Assembly (NCBI GenBank): GCA_001914785.1
Contig: MNDE01000025.1
Span: 1 to 40,573, forward strand
Source of the DNA: Acidobacteria bacterium 13_2_20CM_57_17
GTDB taxonomy: Bacteria; Acidobacteriota; Terriglobia; Acidiferrales; UBA7541
Direction: 5' to 3'
DNA: 40,573 bases
Below, one piece after another: positions 26,069-34,468 of this stretch (its first letter is position 1; the number at the start of each line of letters is the position of its first letter). The notes below the pieces were generated by a model that searched no databases, was not told the origin of the DNA, and saw nothing but the letters and a program-made list of their open reading frames with translations. The position numbers and the translations under genes were made by a program.

Positions 26069-27012
26069 CACGAATACAGGACCTCTCTTGGGGTGAGCAC
26101 GGAAGCGCAATAATCTGCATTGCCCTCTGCAAAAAGCCGGTTAAAAGATCCGAACGCGTATCTTGCCAGCAAACTCTCGAGCCGGTCTTCCATGCTCCCC
26201 AGGTTTGTGTAGTGTCTGATTCTGGACTTTAGCCCACCGGGGATTCGGGGTTGCTCCGGATCGAGCTCCCACGGATGCAGGTAGACAATGACGCGCTCGT
26301 GGTATTGCGTTTCGAACTTTCGGAACACCCAATGTGTGTAGGTGAGCGGAAAAATGCGCAAGTAACCGCCGCCGGCTGCCGGAAGATTTTGGCCAACCAC
26401 TCGAACAGTTGTCGGCGGGTATTCCTTGAGGCTGCTTCCGTTTTGGCAATTCAGTTTGTATGGGAACCGCTCGGCGCCTGGAACACCGTACAGGTCATGG
26501 TGGATCGGATAGATGCTGGAATCGTATGTGAACCCTTCTTCAGCGAGAACATCCAGGGCCCAAAGACAGTCCTTTGTGACGGACCAGCTCGGCGCGCGAT
26601 AGCCAAAGACCTTGACACCGGCCGCATCTTCAATCGCCCGAGCAGCCGCTCTGGTGTCCTCGCGAAATTCGCCCGGCGTCATCGAATAAACCGTTCGATG
26701 CCAGTAACTGTGGCAGGCGAGCTCGTGGCCGCGCAAGTGTACCTCCCGAACTAATTCTGGAAACTGCTTCGCCACCCATCCGACAAAGAAGAACGTCCCC
26801 TTGACGTTGTATTCATCAAATAGATCGAGAATGCGCTGGGTGCTCATCACCACCCGCGACGGGCGACTCCCCCAACTATCGCGCGAGACTAGACCGGCAA
26901 ATGCCTCCACCATGAAATAGTCTTCGACGTCGACACTCATTATGTGTGTCGGTGGCAAGACTGCCCCGCAACTTTCCCCCTTCTTGTTGTATTTGCTCAA
27001 CATGGAATTCAT
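26068..27012 (-). CDS. XrtA/PEP-CTERM-type polysaccharide deacetylase (DUF3473-like)
   Basis: 314 residues from the chosen start. It has the diagnostic MSVDVEDYFMVEAF at the N-terminus (motif 1 with the Asp pair), TFFFVGWVA, ELACHSYWHRTVY (metal-binding His pair), FGYRAPSWSVT, YDSSIYPIHHDLYG, and YLHPWELDPEQPRI in the C-terminal DUF3473-like region. These are the marks of the TIGR03006 family, found almost always in exosortase-linked EPS loci. The start is uncertain: ATG codons at 27012, 27003 and 26940 are in frame. I use 27012, with GGGA just upstream. It is the first gene of the minus-strand operon. Confidence 0.88.
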   Translation of the reverse strand: MNSMLSKYNKKGESCGAVLPPTHIMSVDVEDYFMVEAFAGLVSRDSWGSRPSRVVMSTQRILDLFDEYNVKGTFFFVGWVAKQFPELVREVHLRGHELACHSYWHRTVYSMTPGEFREDTRAAARAIEDAAGVKVFGYRAPSWSVTKDCLWALDVLAEEGFTYDSSIYPIHHDLYGVPGAERFPYKLNCQNGSSLKEYPPTTVRVVGQNLPAAGGGYLRIFPLTYTHWVFRKFETQYHERVIVYLHPWELDPEQPRIPGGLKSRIRHYTNLGSMEDRLESLLARYAFGSFNRLFAEGNADYCASVLTPREVLYS

Positions 27013-27639
27013 CAGGTCCCAGCCATTCCAGTCATGGGGGAAAACTCTTGAGGCCCTCATTATCGAGTCGCCTGGGAGAACCGAAGGACACCAAGCTATA
27101 CTGTTTGTACGCAAGTGTCCTGCCTTTGCTGATTTATTAAGCTACTTATTTTCACTGAGTTACAAATCCTAGGCACGCGCACGCGGGTCGGCCGGAAGGT
27201 CTTTTCGCACTACTCGGCATTCTTTTGCCACTGTTCCTGGCCGCCTACACAATTTGGCTTCTCCAACGACCTCAGCGCTCCCATCCGATGCCGCCACAAG
27301 GCTAAGCCCCCATGCTGAAAACAAATAGGTTAAATTCCCTTGGAAAGAAGTGATGGAAGTAACGCTTTGCCAAGTATAGGAGTTACGGGTGTGGGACTCT
27401 GCGGTCTCGGGGCTTCTTGAGTTCCCGGTTGAACGTGAAAAACAATGCCTTGGAAGGGAAATCATCGGGACAATTCGACGGCAATTCCTGGGCGCTCTCC
27501 TAGTAAGTACTTTGTTTTATATAACTTAGATTATGTACCCTGCCATAGACCCCCTTTCAAGTGGCCCCCTGTTTGCTTCTCCTAGCGGCAGAAACATGCG
27601 GCCAAAGTTTGTCATTTCGTACGTTGGAGAGTGCAGACC
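27013..27639. other. Divergent regulatory region between the minus- and plus-strand operons
   Basis: About 627 bases separate the two divergent operons. The AT-rich part near 27130-27175 could hold the minus-strand promoter, though I see no clear -35/-10 pair. A good sigma-54-like site faces the plus operon at 27562-27577. Nothing coding with recognisable homology is seen. Confidence 0.5.
27562..27577 (+). promoter_or_regulatory. Candidate sigma-54 (-24/-12) promoter for the sugar/ABC operon
   Basis: The sequence TGGCCCCCTGTTTGCT has TGGC at 62-65 and TTGC at 73-76 of the 27500 block, with exact 12-base GG-to-GC spacing. Only two of the informative bases of TGGCACG-N4-TTGCW differ. Transcription would start near 27588, about 52 bases before the ATG at 27640. 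This is the best such match found in the window. Confidence 0.5.
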
Positions 27640-28701
27640 ATGCGTGTGTTGCTGACAGGTCACCTAGGGTACATCGGAACCGTGATGGCTCCGCTTTTGG
27701 CCGAAGCAGGGCATGAAGTCGTCGGTTTAGACAGCGGCCTGTTCGAGCAATGCACGTTCGGCGAGCCCCCTCGGCAGTTCCCTTCCATTCGCAAAGACAT
27801 CCGGGACATTACGCCTGCCGACCTTGAGGGTTTCCATGCGGTATTTCACCTTGCCGGACTCTCCAACGATCCCCTCGGAAATCTCAACCCCCAGCTCACC
27901 TACGAGATTAATCACCTGGCTTCGGTTCATCTGGCTCAAAGCGCGAAGCAAGCGGGCGTACAGCGCTTTGTGTTCTCCTCCTCGTGCAGCACTTATGGCT
28001 CTGCTGGCGACAAGATCCTTGATGAATCCGCCGAATTCAATCCTGTCACTCCCTATGGCACATCAAAGGTCTTGGTCGAACGGGATGTTGCCAAACTCGC
28101 GGACTCTAGATTCAGCCCCACTTTTCTCCGAAACGCAACTGCGTACGGAGTATCCCCTCGCCTGCGATTCGATCTCGTTCTCAATAACTTGGTCGCTTGG
28201 GCCTTCACGACCGGGCGCGTGTACATCAAGAGTGACGGTACCCCGTGGCGGCCGATCGTTCATATCGAGGATATCTCTCGAGCATTCCTTGCTGCTATAG
28301 AAGCGCCTCGTGAAGTTGTCCACAACGAGGCGTTTAACGTCGGCCGCAGTCAAGAGAACTATCAGGTTCGCGATTTGGCAGAAATCGTCAAGGAAACAGT
28401 ACCAGGCTGCAAGATCGAGTACGCTGCGGATGCTGGTCCCGACAAGCGATGCTACCGCGTTGACTTCAGCCGGATATCTCGTGCCCTTCCCGGCTTCCAA
28501 CCTCAATGGGATGCCCGCAAAGGCGCCCGCGAACTCTACGAGGCTTACCAGAAAGTGGATTTGCGCCACGAGGATTTTGAGGGCGCACGCTACAAGCGAA
28601 TCGATCACCTTCAAGGTTTGCTGGCTTCCCGGCGCCTGGATTCGACGCTGCGCTGGCAGTCGGCGGATGTCACAAGCGAACTCCAGGCCGCAACTAGTTG
28701 A
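27640..28701 (+). CDS. NAD(P)-dependent epimerase/dehydratase (extended SDR)
   Basis: 353-residue extended short-chain dehydrogenase acting on a nucleotide sugar. The Rossmann nucleotide loop is GHLGYIG (7-13), the active-site Ser/Thr region FSSSCSTYG (112-120), and the Tyr-x3-Lys catalytic pair Y139/K143 (PYGTSK). The substrate region includes [15 protein letters not shown]. Such SDRs epimerise, dehydrate or reduce a 4-keto sugar nucleotide, and which of these applies is not evident. It lacks the GHTGFKG loop that I associate with CDP-glucose 4,6-dehydratase. The ATG at 27640 starts the fold; a GTG at 27631 would add three residues. It is the first gene of the large plus-strand operon. Confidence 0.9.
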   Translation: MRVLLTGHLGYIGTVMAPLLAEAGHEVVGLDSGLFEQCTFGEPPRQFPSIRKDIRDITPADLEGFHAVFHLAGLSNDPLGNLNPQLTYEINHLASVHLAQSAKQAGVQRFVFSSSCSTYGSAGDKILDESAEFNPVTPYGTSKVLVERDVAKLADSRFSPTFLRNATAYGVSPRLRFDLVLNNLVAWAFTTGRVYIKSDGTPWRPIVHIEDISRAFLAAIEAPREVVHNEAFNVGRSQENYQVRDLAEIVKETVPGCKIEYAADAGPDKRCYRVDFSRISRALPGFQPQWDARKGARELYEAYQKVDLRHEDFEGARYKRIDHLQGLLASRRLDSTLRWQSADVTSELQAATS

Positions 28702-28728
28702 TTCGCTTACGAGGATCCAGGTGCTTTC

Positions 28729-29280
28729 GTGATTTTTTGGGAGACTAGATTGGCCGGAGCTTTCTTGATTGAGCCGGAAAAGCGTGAAGACGAACGCGGC
28801 TTTTTCGCCCGAACTTTTTGCCGTGAGGAATTCGTGGCCCGCGGCCTGAACCCCGAAGTCGCGCAGTGCAATGTCTCGTTCAACAAACGAAAGGGAACGC
28901 TGCGAGGGATGCATTACCAAGTACCGCCGTTCGCCGAGGCCAAGCTCATCCGCTGCACTGCCGGAGCGATTTTTGATGTCATCATCGATCTGCGCGAGTC
29001 TTCCTCGACTTTTCAGCAGCACTTCGCGGTCGAGCTTTGCGCGTCAAAAGGGAAGATGTTGTACATACCGGAAGGATTCGCTCACGGTTTTCAAACGCTT
29101 CTGGATGACACGGAAGTTTTCTACCAAATGTCCCAGCCGTACGCCCCGGAATGTGCTCGCGGAATACGCTGGGATGATCCTTCCTTTGGTATCGAATGGC
29201 CGTCGGCGGAGCGGACGATCCTGGAGCGTGACCGCAATTACCCAGACTTCTTGACGAAACAAAGTGGTCTAAATCAATGA
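28729..29280 (+). CDS. rfbC: dTDP-4-dehydrorhamnose 3,5-epimerase-like protein (RmlC family)
   Basis: 183-residue cupin, the usual RmlC length. The catalytic His62 is in TLRGMHYQ (57-64), Tyr132 in VFYQMS, and Asp168 in ERDRNYP. It epimerises C3 and C5 of a 4-keto-6-deoxy sugar nucleotide. The partners RmlA, RmlB and RmlD are not in the window, so the substrate could be a dTDP- or CDP-linked sugar. The next-but-three genes, including a glucose-1-phosphate cytidylyltransferase, favour the latter. The start is GTG at 28729 behind AGGTG. Confidence 0.9.
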   Translation: MIFWETRLAGAFLIEPEKREDERGFFARTFCREEFVARGLNPEVAQCNVSFNKRKGTLRGMHYQVPPFAEAKLIRCTAGAIFDVIIDLRESSSTFQQHFAVELCASKGKMLYIPEGFAHGFQTLLDDTEVFYQMSQPYAPECARGIRWDDPSFGIEWPSAERTILERDRNYPDFLTKQSGLNQ

Positions 29281-30638
29281 ATTCTTCAGCCAGCCAATCC
29301 GCGGCAGTTCGCACAGGAACAGGTGCTGAAATGCACCGTTTAATCACGGATCTCTATCCGATTTGCCGTAGCATCACCGGGAAAGGCCTGCGTGAAACCC
29401 TGCGCGCGGTCGGGAGGGTCGCCCCCTTAACGCTTCATGAAGTGCCGACTGGCACGCAAGTGTTTGATTGGACTGTCCCTCAAGAATGGAATATCCGCGA
29501 CGCCTACGTGATGAATTCCCGCGGCGAACGCGTCATCGATTTTCAAACCTCGAATCTACATGTTGTCAACTACAGCGTTCCGGTACACCGCAAGATGCGG
29601 CTTGCGGAATTGAAAACTCATCTGTTCACCTTGCCGGATCGTCCTGATTGGATTCCCTACCGCACCTCCTACTACAAAGAAGACTGGGGCTTCTGTTTGA
29701 GCCAGCGTCAACTTGAGTTTCTGCCCGACGATGAATACGAAGTCGTCATCGATTCGACGTTGCAGCCAGGCCATTTAACCTATGGCGAATGCTTCCTCCC
29801 AGGTGAACTGCCCGATGAAATCATTGTTTCCGCACATTGTTGCCATCCTTCAATGTGCAACGACAATCTTTCTGGCATCGCGGTCGCCGCATTCCTTGCG
29901 AAGCATTTGTCCTCACGTCCGCATAGATACTCCTACAGGTTCTTGTTCATTCCCGGAACCATCGGCGCCATCACCTGGCTGGCATTGAACGAAGAGAAGG
30001 TTCCTCGCATCCGCCACGGGTTGGTGCTTACCGGACTCGGTGATAGCGGCAAACTACACTACAAAAGGAGCCGGCGCGGCAATGCCGAAATCGACCGAGC
30101 TGCCGCTCACTTGCTTCGCCACGCTTCCTACGACCATCATCTTCTGGATTTCTCGCCTTACGGTTACGACGAAAGGCAATTCTGCTCCCCGGGAATCAAT
30201 CTGCCCGTGGGACGCCTTTCGCGCACTCCTCACGGCACTTTTCCGGAGTATCACACTTCAGCTGACAATCTTGGCTTCGTCCATCCAGAGAAACTTGAGG
30301 AATCATTCGACGCCTGCCTTCAGATCATGAGTCTGCTTGAGAGAAATGGGACTTTCTTGAATTTGAACTCTAAATGTGAACCGCAGCTCGGAAGGCGCGG
30401 TCTGTACGGAATGGTTGGCGGTGGTTCTGATGCAGGCGTTAGAGAATTGGCCATGCTTTGGGTTCTGAACCTCTCCGACGGCAATCATTCGCTATTGGAT
30501 ATTACTGAGCGCTCGAACATGGCGTTCGATTCCATTTGTGCAGCTGCTGAAGCCTTGCAGCAGAAGGGTCTGTTGCGCGAGTGCTGCGCGTTTGAGACGC
30601 CTGAGCCCGCGGAGTCATTCGAAAGGACAAAATCATGA
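29277..30638 (+). CDS. DUF4910 (M28-like zinc aminopeptidase fold) protein
   Basis: 453-residue protein of the DUF4910/DUF2172 family, which has a zinc-aminopeptidase-like fold. Putative metal ligands lie in AHCCHPSMCNDNLSG (186-200: His187/His190, Asp196) and EYHTSADN (324-331, His326), with Glu299 in YDERQF as candidate base. The C-terminal ~80 residues resemble a winged-helix domain. Members recur in sugar-nucleotide gene clusters, but their reaction there is not established to my knowledge. An amidohydrolase acting on a sugar or amino-acid substituent is one possibility. The start ATG overlaps the epimerase stop (ATGA). Confidence 0.82.
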   Translation: MNSSASQSAAVRTGTGAEMHRLITDLYPICRSITGKGLRETLRAVGRVAPLTLHEVPTGTQVFDWTVPQEWNIRDAYVMNSRGERVIDFQTSNLHVVNYSVPVHRKMRLAELKTHLFTLPDRPDWIPYRTSYYKEDWGFCLSQRQLEFLPDDEYEVVIDSTLQPGHLTYGECFLPGELPDEIIVSAHCCHPSMCNDNLSGIAVAAFLAKHLSSRPHRYSYRFLFIPGTIGAITWLALNEEKVPRIRHGLVLTGLGDSGKLHYKRSRRGNAEIDRAAAHLLRHASYDHHLLDFSPYGYDERQFCSPGINLPVGRLSRTPHGTFPEYHTSADNLGFVHPEKLEESFDACLQIMSLLERNGTFLNLNSKCEPQLGRRGLYGMVGGGSDAGVRELAMLWVLNLSDGNHSLLDITERSNMAFDSICAAAEALQQKGLLRECCAFETPEPAESFERTKS

Positions 30639-31558
30639 ATGCAGTTTATATCGACACAGCAAATAGCGACGAACAACGCCGAGATTTGTTGTACGGCGGC
30701 CAATTGATTGTTCACTCGCCTACTCCCAGTTCCCTCGCCCTCGTCGAATTTGCGCGCCAATTGCTCACCGATGTATTTGAAGGTGCGGATCCCCAGACGG
30801 CGCAGTTTCATTTGCCTGTCGAGCGCTATGCAGCGATACTCGCCGAGCTCAAACCGAAGTTCATACACCATCCCAAGTCCAAGGAATGTCTCCAGGGCAT
30901 TCTGCGGGAAACCGGATGTGATCTCAGCAAGACCTATTTCGACGTGCCCCGCATGCGTACTTCAACCAGCGATCAGTACCTCACTACCGGGATCGCCTAC
31001 GCTTTCCATCCTCATCGGGACACTTGGTATTCGGCTCCTATGTGCCAAGTCAACTGGTGGATGCCCATCTATCCGATCGTCTCCGAAAATGCCATGGCCT
31101 TTCACCCGCGCTACTGGAACCAGCCGGTGCGCAACGGCTCCGCCACTTACAACTATGACGAGTGGAACCGCACCAGCCGCCACAACGCCGCACAATTTCT
31201 GAAAGAGGACACCCGCAAGCAACCTCGTCCCGAGGAACCTATGGAGCTCGATCCTCAGGTCCGTGTCGTTACGCCCCCAGGAGGCCTGCTGCTTTTTTCC
31301 GGTGCGCAAATGCACTCGAGCGTGCCCAACACCTCCGGCCGCACTCGACTCAGCATCGATTTCCGCACTGTGCATGTTGATGACGTTGTTGCGCGACGCG
31401 GCGCAGCCAACGTGGATTCTGAGTGCACTGGCACGTGCATGCATGACTATCTGCGCGGTACAGATTTCACGCACGTGCCGGAAGAGCTTTATGCGCTGTA
31501 CGAGACGCAGCCGCCTCTGGTGCGTCCTGGCGAATTGCAGGCAGCCGCTGCCGTTTGA
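30635..31558 (+). CDS. Fe(II)/2-oxoglutarate oxygenase-like protein
   Basis: 307-residue cupin-like oxygenase. It has the facial-triad pattern H127-R-D129 (FHPHRDTWYSAP), with a distal His227 in SGAQMHSSVPN and a possible co-substrate Arg236 or Arg238 in SGRTRLS. The rest looks like the phytanoyl-CoA dioxygenase family. I infer that it hydroxylates a sugar or sugar nucleotide. It overlaps the DUF4910 gene by ATGA, and the two may act in sequence. AAAGGA (30622-30627) supports the start. No signal peptide. Confidence 0.78.
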   Translation: MNAVYIDTANSDEQRRDLLYGGQLIVHSPTPSSLALVEFARQLLTDVFEGADPQTAQFHLPVERYAAILAELKPKFIHHPKSKECLQGILRETGCDLSKTYFDVPRMRTSTSDQYLTTGIAYAFHPHRDTWYSAPMCQVNWWMPIYPIVSENAMAFHPRYWNQPVRNGSATYNYDEWNRTSRHNAAQFLKEDTRKQPRPEEPMELDPQVRVVTPPGGLLLFSGAQMHSSVPNTSGRTRLSIDFRTVHVDDVVARRGAANVDSECTGTCMHDYLRGTDFTHVPEELYALYETQPPLVRPGELQAAAAV

Positions 31559-31574
31559 AAGGTCTGACGACCAT

Positions 31575-32870
31575 ATGCCCACACTAGATCAACTTGTGAA
31601 CGACTCGGAATCCCTCGCCAAAATGCCTCCGGATTCTGTGCAGCCGCTGTGCCGGTTCTGCAAAACCAAGCTCCAGCACACCTTCGTGGACCTCGGTATG
31701 TCACCGCTGTGCGAGAGCTATCTTGATTCGGCCCATCTGAACCAGATGGAGCCTTTTTATCCGCTCCATGTGTACGTGTGCTCGAACTGTTTTCTGGTGC
31801 AACTCGAAGCCTACGTGAGCCCGGAGCACATTTTCAGCGATTACGCCTATTTCTCCTCTTATTCGGATTCCTGGCTTGCTCATGCAAAGGCGTATGCAAG
31901 TCAGATGACGGACCACTTCTCTCTCGATAACGCCAGCCTAGTTGTCGAAGTAGCCAGCAACGACGGCTACCTGCTTCAGTATTTCGTCCAGAAAGGCATC
32001 CCGGTTTTGGGCATTGAGCCTGCGGGGAATGTTGCCCCCGAGGCCGAGAAGAAGGGCGTCGCGACGTTGGTGAGGTTCTTTGGAACCGAAACGGCCCGGG
32101 AACTAGTGGCCGCCGGCAAGCAGGCAGATCTGCTCCTTGGCAACAACGTGCTCGCGCAGGTGCCCGATTTGAACGATTTTGTTGCGGGAATGAAGATCTT
32201 GCTGAAGCCTCACGGCGTAATCACCATGGAATTTCCCCACCTTCAGCGGCTGATGGAAGAAAATCAGTTCGACACAATTTACCATGAACACTTCTCCTAT
32301 TTCTCCTTTCTCGCTGCCGGAAAGATCTTTGCTGCGCATGGCCTGACGCTCTTTGATGTCGAGGAATTGACCACCCACGGCGGCTCGCTGCGCATTTTTG
32401 CCCGGCATGCCGAGGACTCCTCGCACGCTGTAACCTCACGAGTCCGAGATCTTCGCGAACGAGAGGAAAAATTGGGGTACGCACAAGTAGAGACGTACTC
32501 GCGCTTTGCCGATCAGGTAAAGGAAACCAAGCGCAAACTGCTCGAATTCCTTATCGAGGCCAAGCGCAGTGGAAAGAAAATTGCCGGATATGGTGCGCCG
32601 GGCAAGGGCAACACCCTGCTGAACTATTGTTCCATTCGCACCGACTTCATCGACTATACCGTCGACCGCAATCCCCATAAGCACGGCAAGTTCTTGCCCG
32701 GAACGCACATCCCTATTTATCCGCCGGATCAGATCCAGCGTACAAGACCGGATTATCTGCTGATTTTGCCATGGAATCTCAAGCAGGAAATCATGCAGCA
32801 GAATGCATTCATTCGGGATTGGGGGGGCAAGTTCGTTCTGCCTATCCCGGAAGTGAAGGTTTACTCGTGA
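31575..32870 (+). CDS. SAM-dependent sugar C-methyltransferase (TylCIII/NovU type)
   Basis: 431 residues, three domains. The N-terminal zinc-binding part has C26-x2-C29 and C69-x2-C72 with DLGMSPLCESYL between. The SAM domain has VVEVASNDGYLLQYF (123-137) and GIEPA. The C-terminal domain contains GYGAPGKGNTLLNY. This is the layout of C-methyltransferases that make branched deoxysugars by methylating C3 of a 4-keto sugar nucleotide. The ATG at 31575, 16 bases after the previous stop, starts the zinc domain; a longer frame from 31263 runs inside the oxygenase gene and is not used. Confidence 0.9.
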   Translation: MPTLDQLVNDSESLAKMPPDSVQPLCRFCKTKLQHTFVDLGMSPLCESYLDSAHLNQMEPFYPLHVYVCSNCFLVQLEAYVSPEHIFSDYAYFSSYSDSWLAHAKAYASQMTDHFSLDNASLVVEVASNDGYLLQYFVQKGIPVLGIEPAGNVAPEAEKKGVATLVRFFGTETARELVAAGKQADLLLGNNVLAQVPDLNDFVAGMKILLKPHGVITMEFPHLQRLMEENQFDTIYHEHFSYFSFLAAGKIFAAHGLTLFDVEELTTHGGSLRIFARHAEDSSHAVTSRVRDLREREEKLGYAQVETYSRFADQVKETKRKLLEFLIEAKRSGKKIAGYGAPGKGNTLLNYCSIRTDFIDYTVDRNPHKHGKFLPGTHIPIYPPDQIQRTRPDYLLILPWNLKQEIMQQNAFIRDWGGKFVLPIPEVKVYS

Positions 32871-32925
32871 TCTCGCGGTTCGAGACTGGTTCGTCCTGTG
32901 GACGGACCACAAGGAGAACGCTTCC

Positions 32926-33759
32926 ATGAAAGTGGTCATCTTCTGTGGCGGACTCGGGATGCGCCTGCGCGAATATGCGGACAATGTCCCCAAGCCTATG
33001 GTCCCGATTGGCTACCGGCCTGTCCTATGGCATGTCATGAAGTACTACGCGCACTACGGCCACAAAGACTTCATCTTGTGTCTCGGATACCGCGCGGACG
33101 CCATTAAACAATATTTTTTGCACTACGACGAATGTGTCTCCAACGACTTTTCGCTCTCCAACGGTGGCAAAGACCTCCAGCTGTTTAACAGTGACATCCA
33201 CGACTGGAACATCACTTTCGCCGAGACGGGGACACATTCAAATATCGGTCAGCGCCTGAAGGCTGTTGAGCGCTACCTCGCAGGCGAGGAGATGTTTCTC
33301 GCAAATTACGCTGACGGCCTTACGGATATGCCCCTTCCGAGCCTCATTGAGTTCTCCAGGCATCACGGTAAAGCTGCGACCTTCGTTTCGGCCAAACCGA
33401 ATCTTACCTACCACGCCGTTTCGGCCGACGCCGATGGGTACGTCAATGACGTCAAGTCCATACGGGATACCGAGCTTCGCATCAATTGCGGCTATTTCGT
33501 CTTCAAGAAAGAAATCTTCCAATACATGCGCAATGGCGAGGAGCTCGTCCTTGAGCCTTTTGAACGCCTTATGAGACAAAAGCAGTTGATGGCATATCGC
33601 CATGATGGCTTTTACGCATCCATGGACACTTTTAAGGACAAGCAGCAATTGGACGACATGTACGCTCATGGTGACGCTCCGTGGGAAGTCTGGAAGAATG
33701 CGCGTCCACGCGAGGAGGCGGCCGTTTCGATCCTGGATGCTGCTGCCGATGCGACTTAG
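32926..33759 (+). CDS. rfbF: Glucose-1-phosphate cytidylyltransferase
   Basis: 277-residue nucleotidyltransferase converting glucose 1-phosphate and CTP to CDP-glucose. It has GGLGMRLREYADNVPKPMVPI (8-28), WHVMKYYAHYGHKDFILCLGY and FLANYADGLTDM, closely resembling RfbF and differing from RmlA in the KPM and HYG-like segments. CDP-glucose 4,6-dehydratase, the next enzyme of the known pathway, is absent here. The start is supported by AAGGAG (32911-32916), nine bases upstream. Confidence 0.93.
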   Translation: MKVVIFCGGLGMRLREYADNVPKPMVPIGYRPVLWHVMKYYAHYGHKDFILCLGYRADAIKQYFLHYDECVSNDFSLSNGGKDLQLFNSDIHDWNITFAETGTHSNIGQRLKAVERYLAGEEMFLANYADGLTDMPLPSLIEFSRHHGKAATFVSAKPNLTYHAVSADADGYVNDVKSIRDTELRINCGYFVFKKEIFQYMRNGEELVLEPFERLMRQKQLMAYRHDGFYASMDTFKDKQQLDDMYAHGDAPWEVWKNARPREEAAVSILDAAADAT

Positions 33760-33774
33760 GATCGACCGTTCGCC

Positions 33775-34437
33775 ATGATGAATCTTCGCCTGACAGATCT
33801 CGGCAAGCGGCCCCTTCAAATCCTTTGCCTTGGCGCACACTCCGACGACATCGAGATCGGCTGTGGAGGAACTATTCTGCACCTCATTGAATCGCAGCCC
33901 TCGACGCACGTCGACTGGGTCGTTTTTAGCTCCAGCACGCCACGTCGCCGCGAGGCGCTCCGGAGCGCCGGTCTTTTTTTGAAGGGTACGAAGTCAAGAA
34001 ACATTACCGTTCGTTCCTATCGCGACGGTTTTTTCCCTTATGTGGGCATGAAAATCAAGGAGGAATTCGAACGCTTGAAGAGGCGCATCAATCCTGGCTT
34101 GGTCTTCACCCACTATCGTCATGATTTGCACCAGGATCATCGCCTGCTCAACGAACTTACGTGGAACACTTTCCGCGATCACCTCATCCTGGAATATGAA
34201 ATTCCCAAATACGACGGAGATTTGGGATCGCCCAATGTGTTCTCTCCTTTGAAGGCATCCACGTGCCAAAAGAAGGCCGCCTTTCTTCAGGAGGCTTTCC
34301 GCACGCAGGCCTCAAAGCCATGGTTTTCCAATGAAACTTTTTTGGCTCTCATGCGGCTGCGTGGAGTAGAGGGGAACTCTCCAACAGGTTTTGCTGAGGC
34401 TTTTTACGGAAGAAAGGTCACTCTGCAACTACAATGA
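33775..34437 (+). CDS. PIG-L/LmbE-type deacetylase
   Basis: 220-residue zinc deacetylase. AHSDDIEIGCGG (21-32) gives metal ligands His22 and Asp25 and the base Asp24; the third ligand is His122 in HQDHR. Cytoplasmic, with no signal. PIG-L members remove N-acetyl groups from amino sugars such as GlcNAc derivatives; the substrate here is unknown. Two consecutive ATG codons (33775, 33778) precede the fold, 15 bases after the cytidylyltransferase. Confidence 0.9.
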   Translation: MMNLRLTDLGKRPLQILCLGAHSDDIEIGCGGTILHLIESQPSTHVDWVVFSSSTPRRREALRSAGLFLKGTKSRNITVRSYRDGFFPYVGMKIKEEFERLKRRINPGLVFTHYRHDLHQDHRLLNELTWNTFRDHLILEYEIPKYDGDLGSPNVFSPLKASTCQKKAAFLQEAFRTQASKPWFSNETFLALMRLRGVEGNSPTGFAEAFYGRKVTLQLQ

Positions 34438-34468
34438 AATGGACTTTGGGATTACCTGAGGTTGAAGA

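Noticed and set aside
27217..27230. Minus-strand TGGC...TGC as a sigma-54 site for the deacetylase operon
   Set aside because: The GG-to-GC spacing is 11 bases, which sigma-54 does not tolerate.
31263..31574. Long in-frame extension upstream of the C-methyltransferase
   Set aside because: It runs inside the oxygenase gene in another frame and has no homology-like features; the ATG at 31575 begins the zinc-binding domain.
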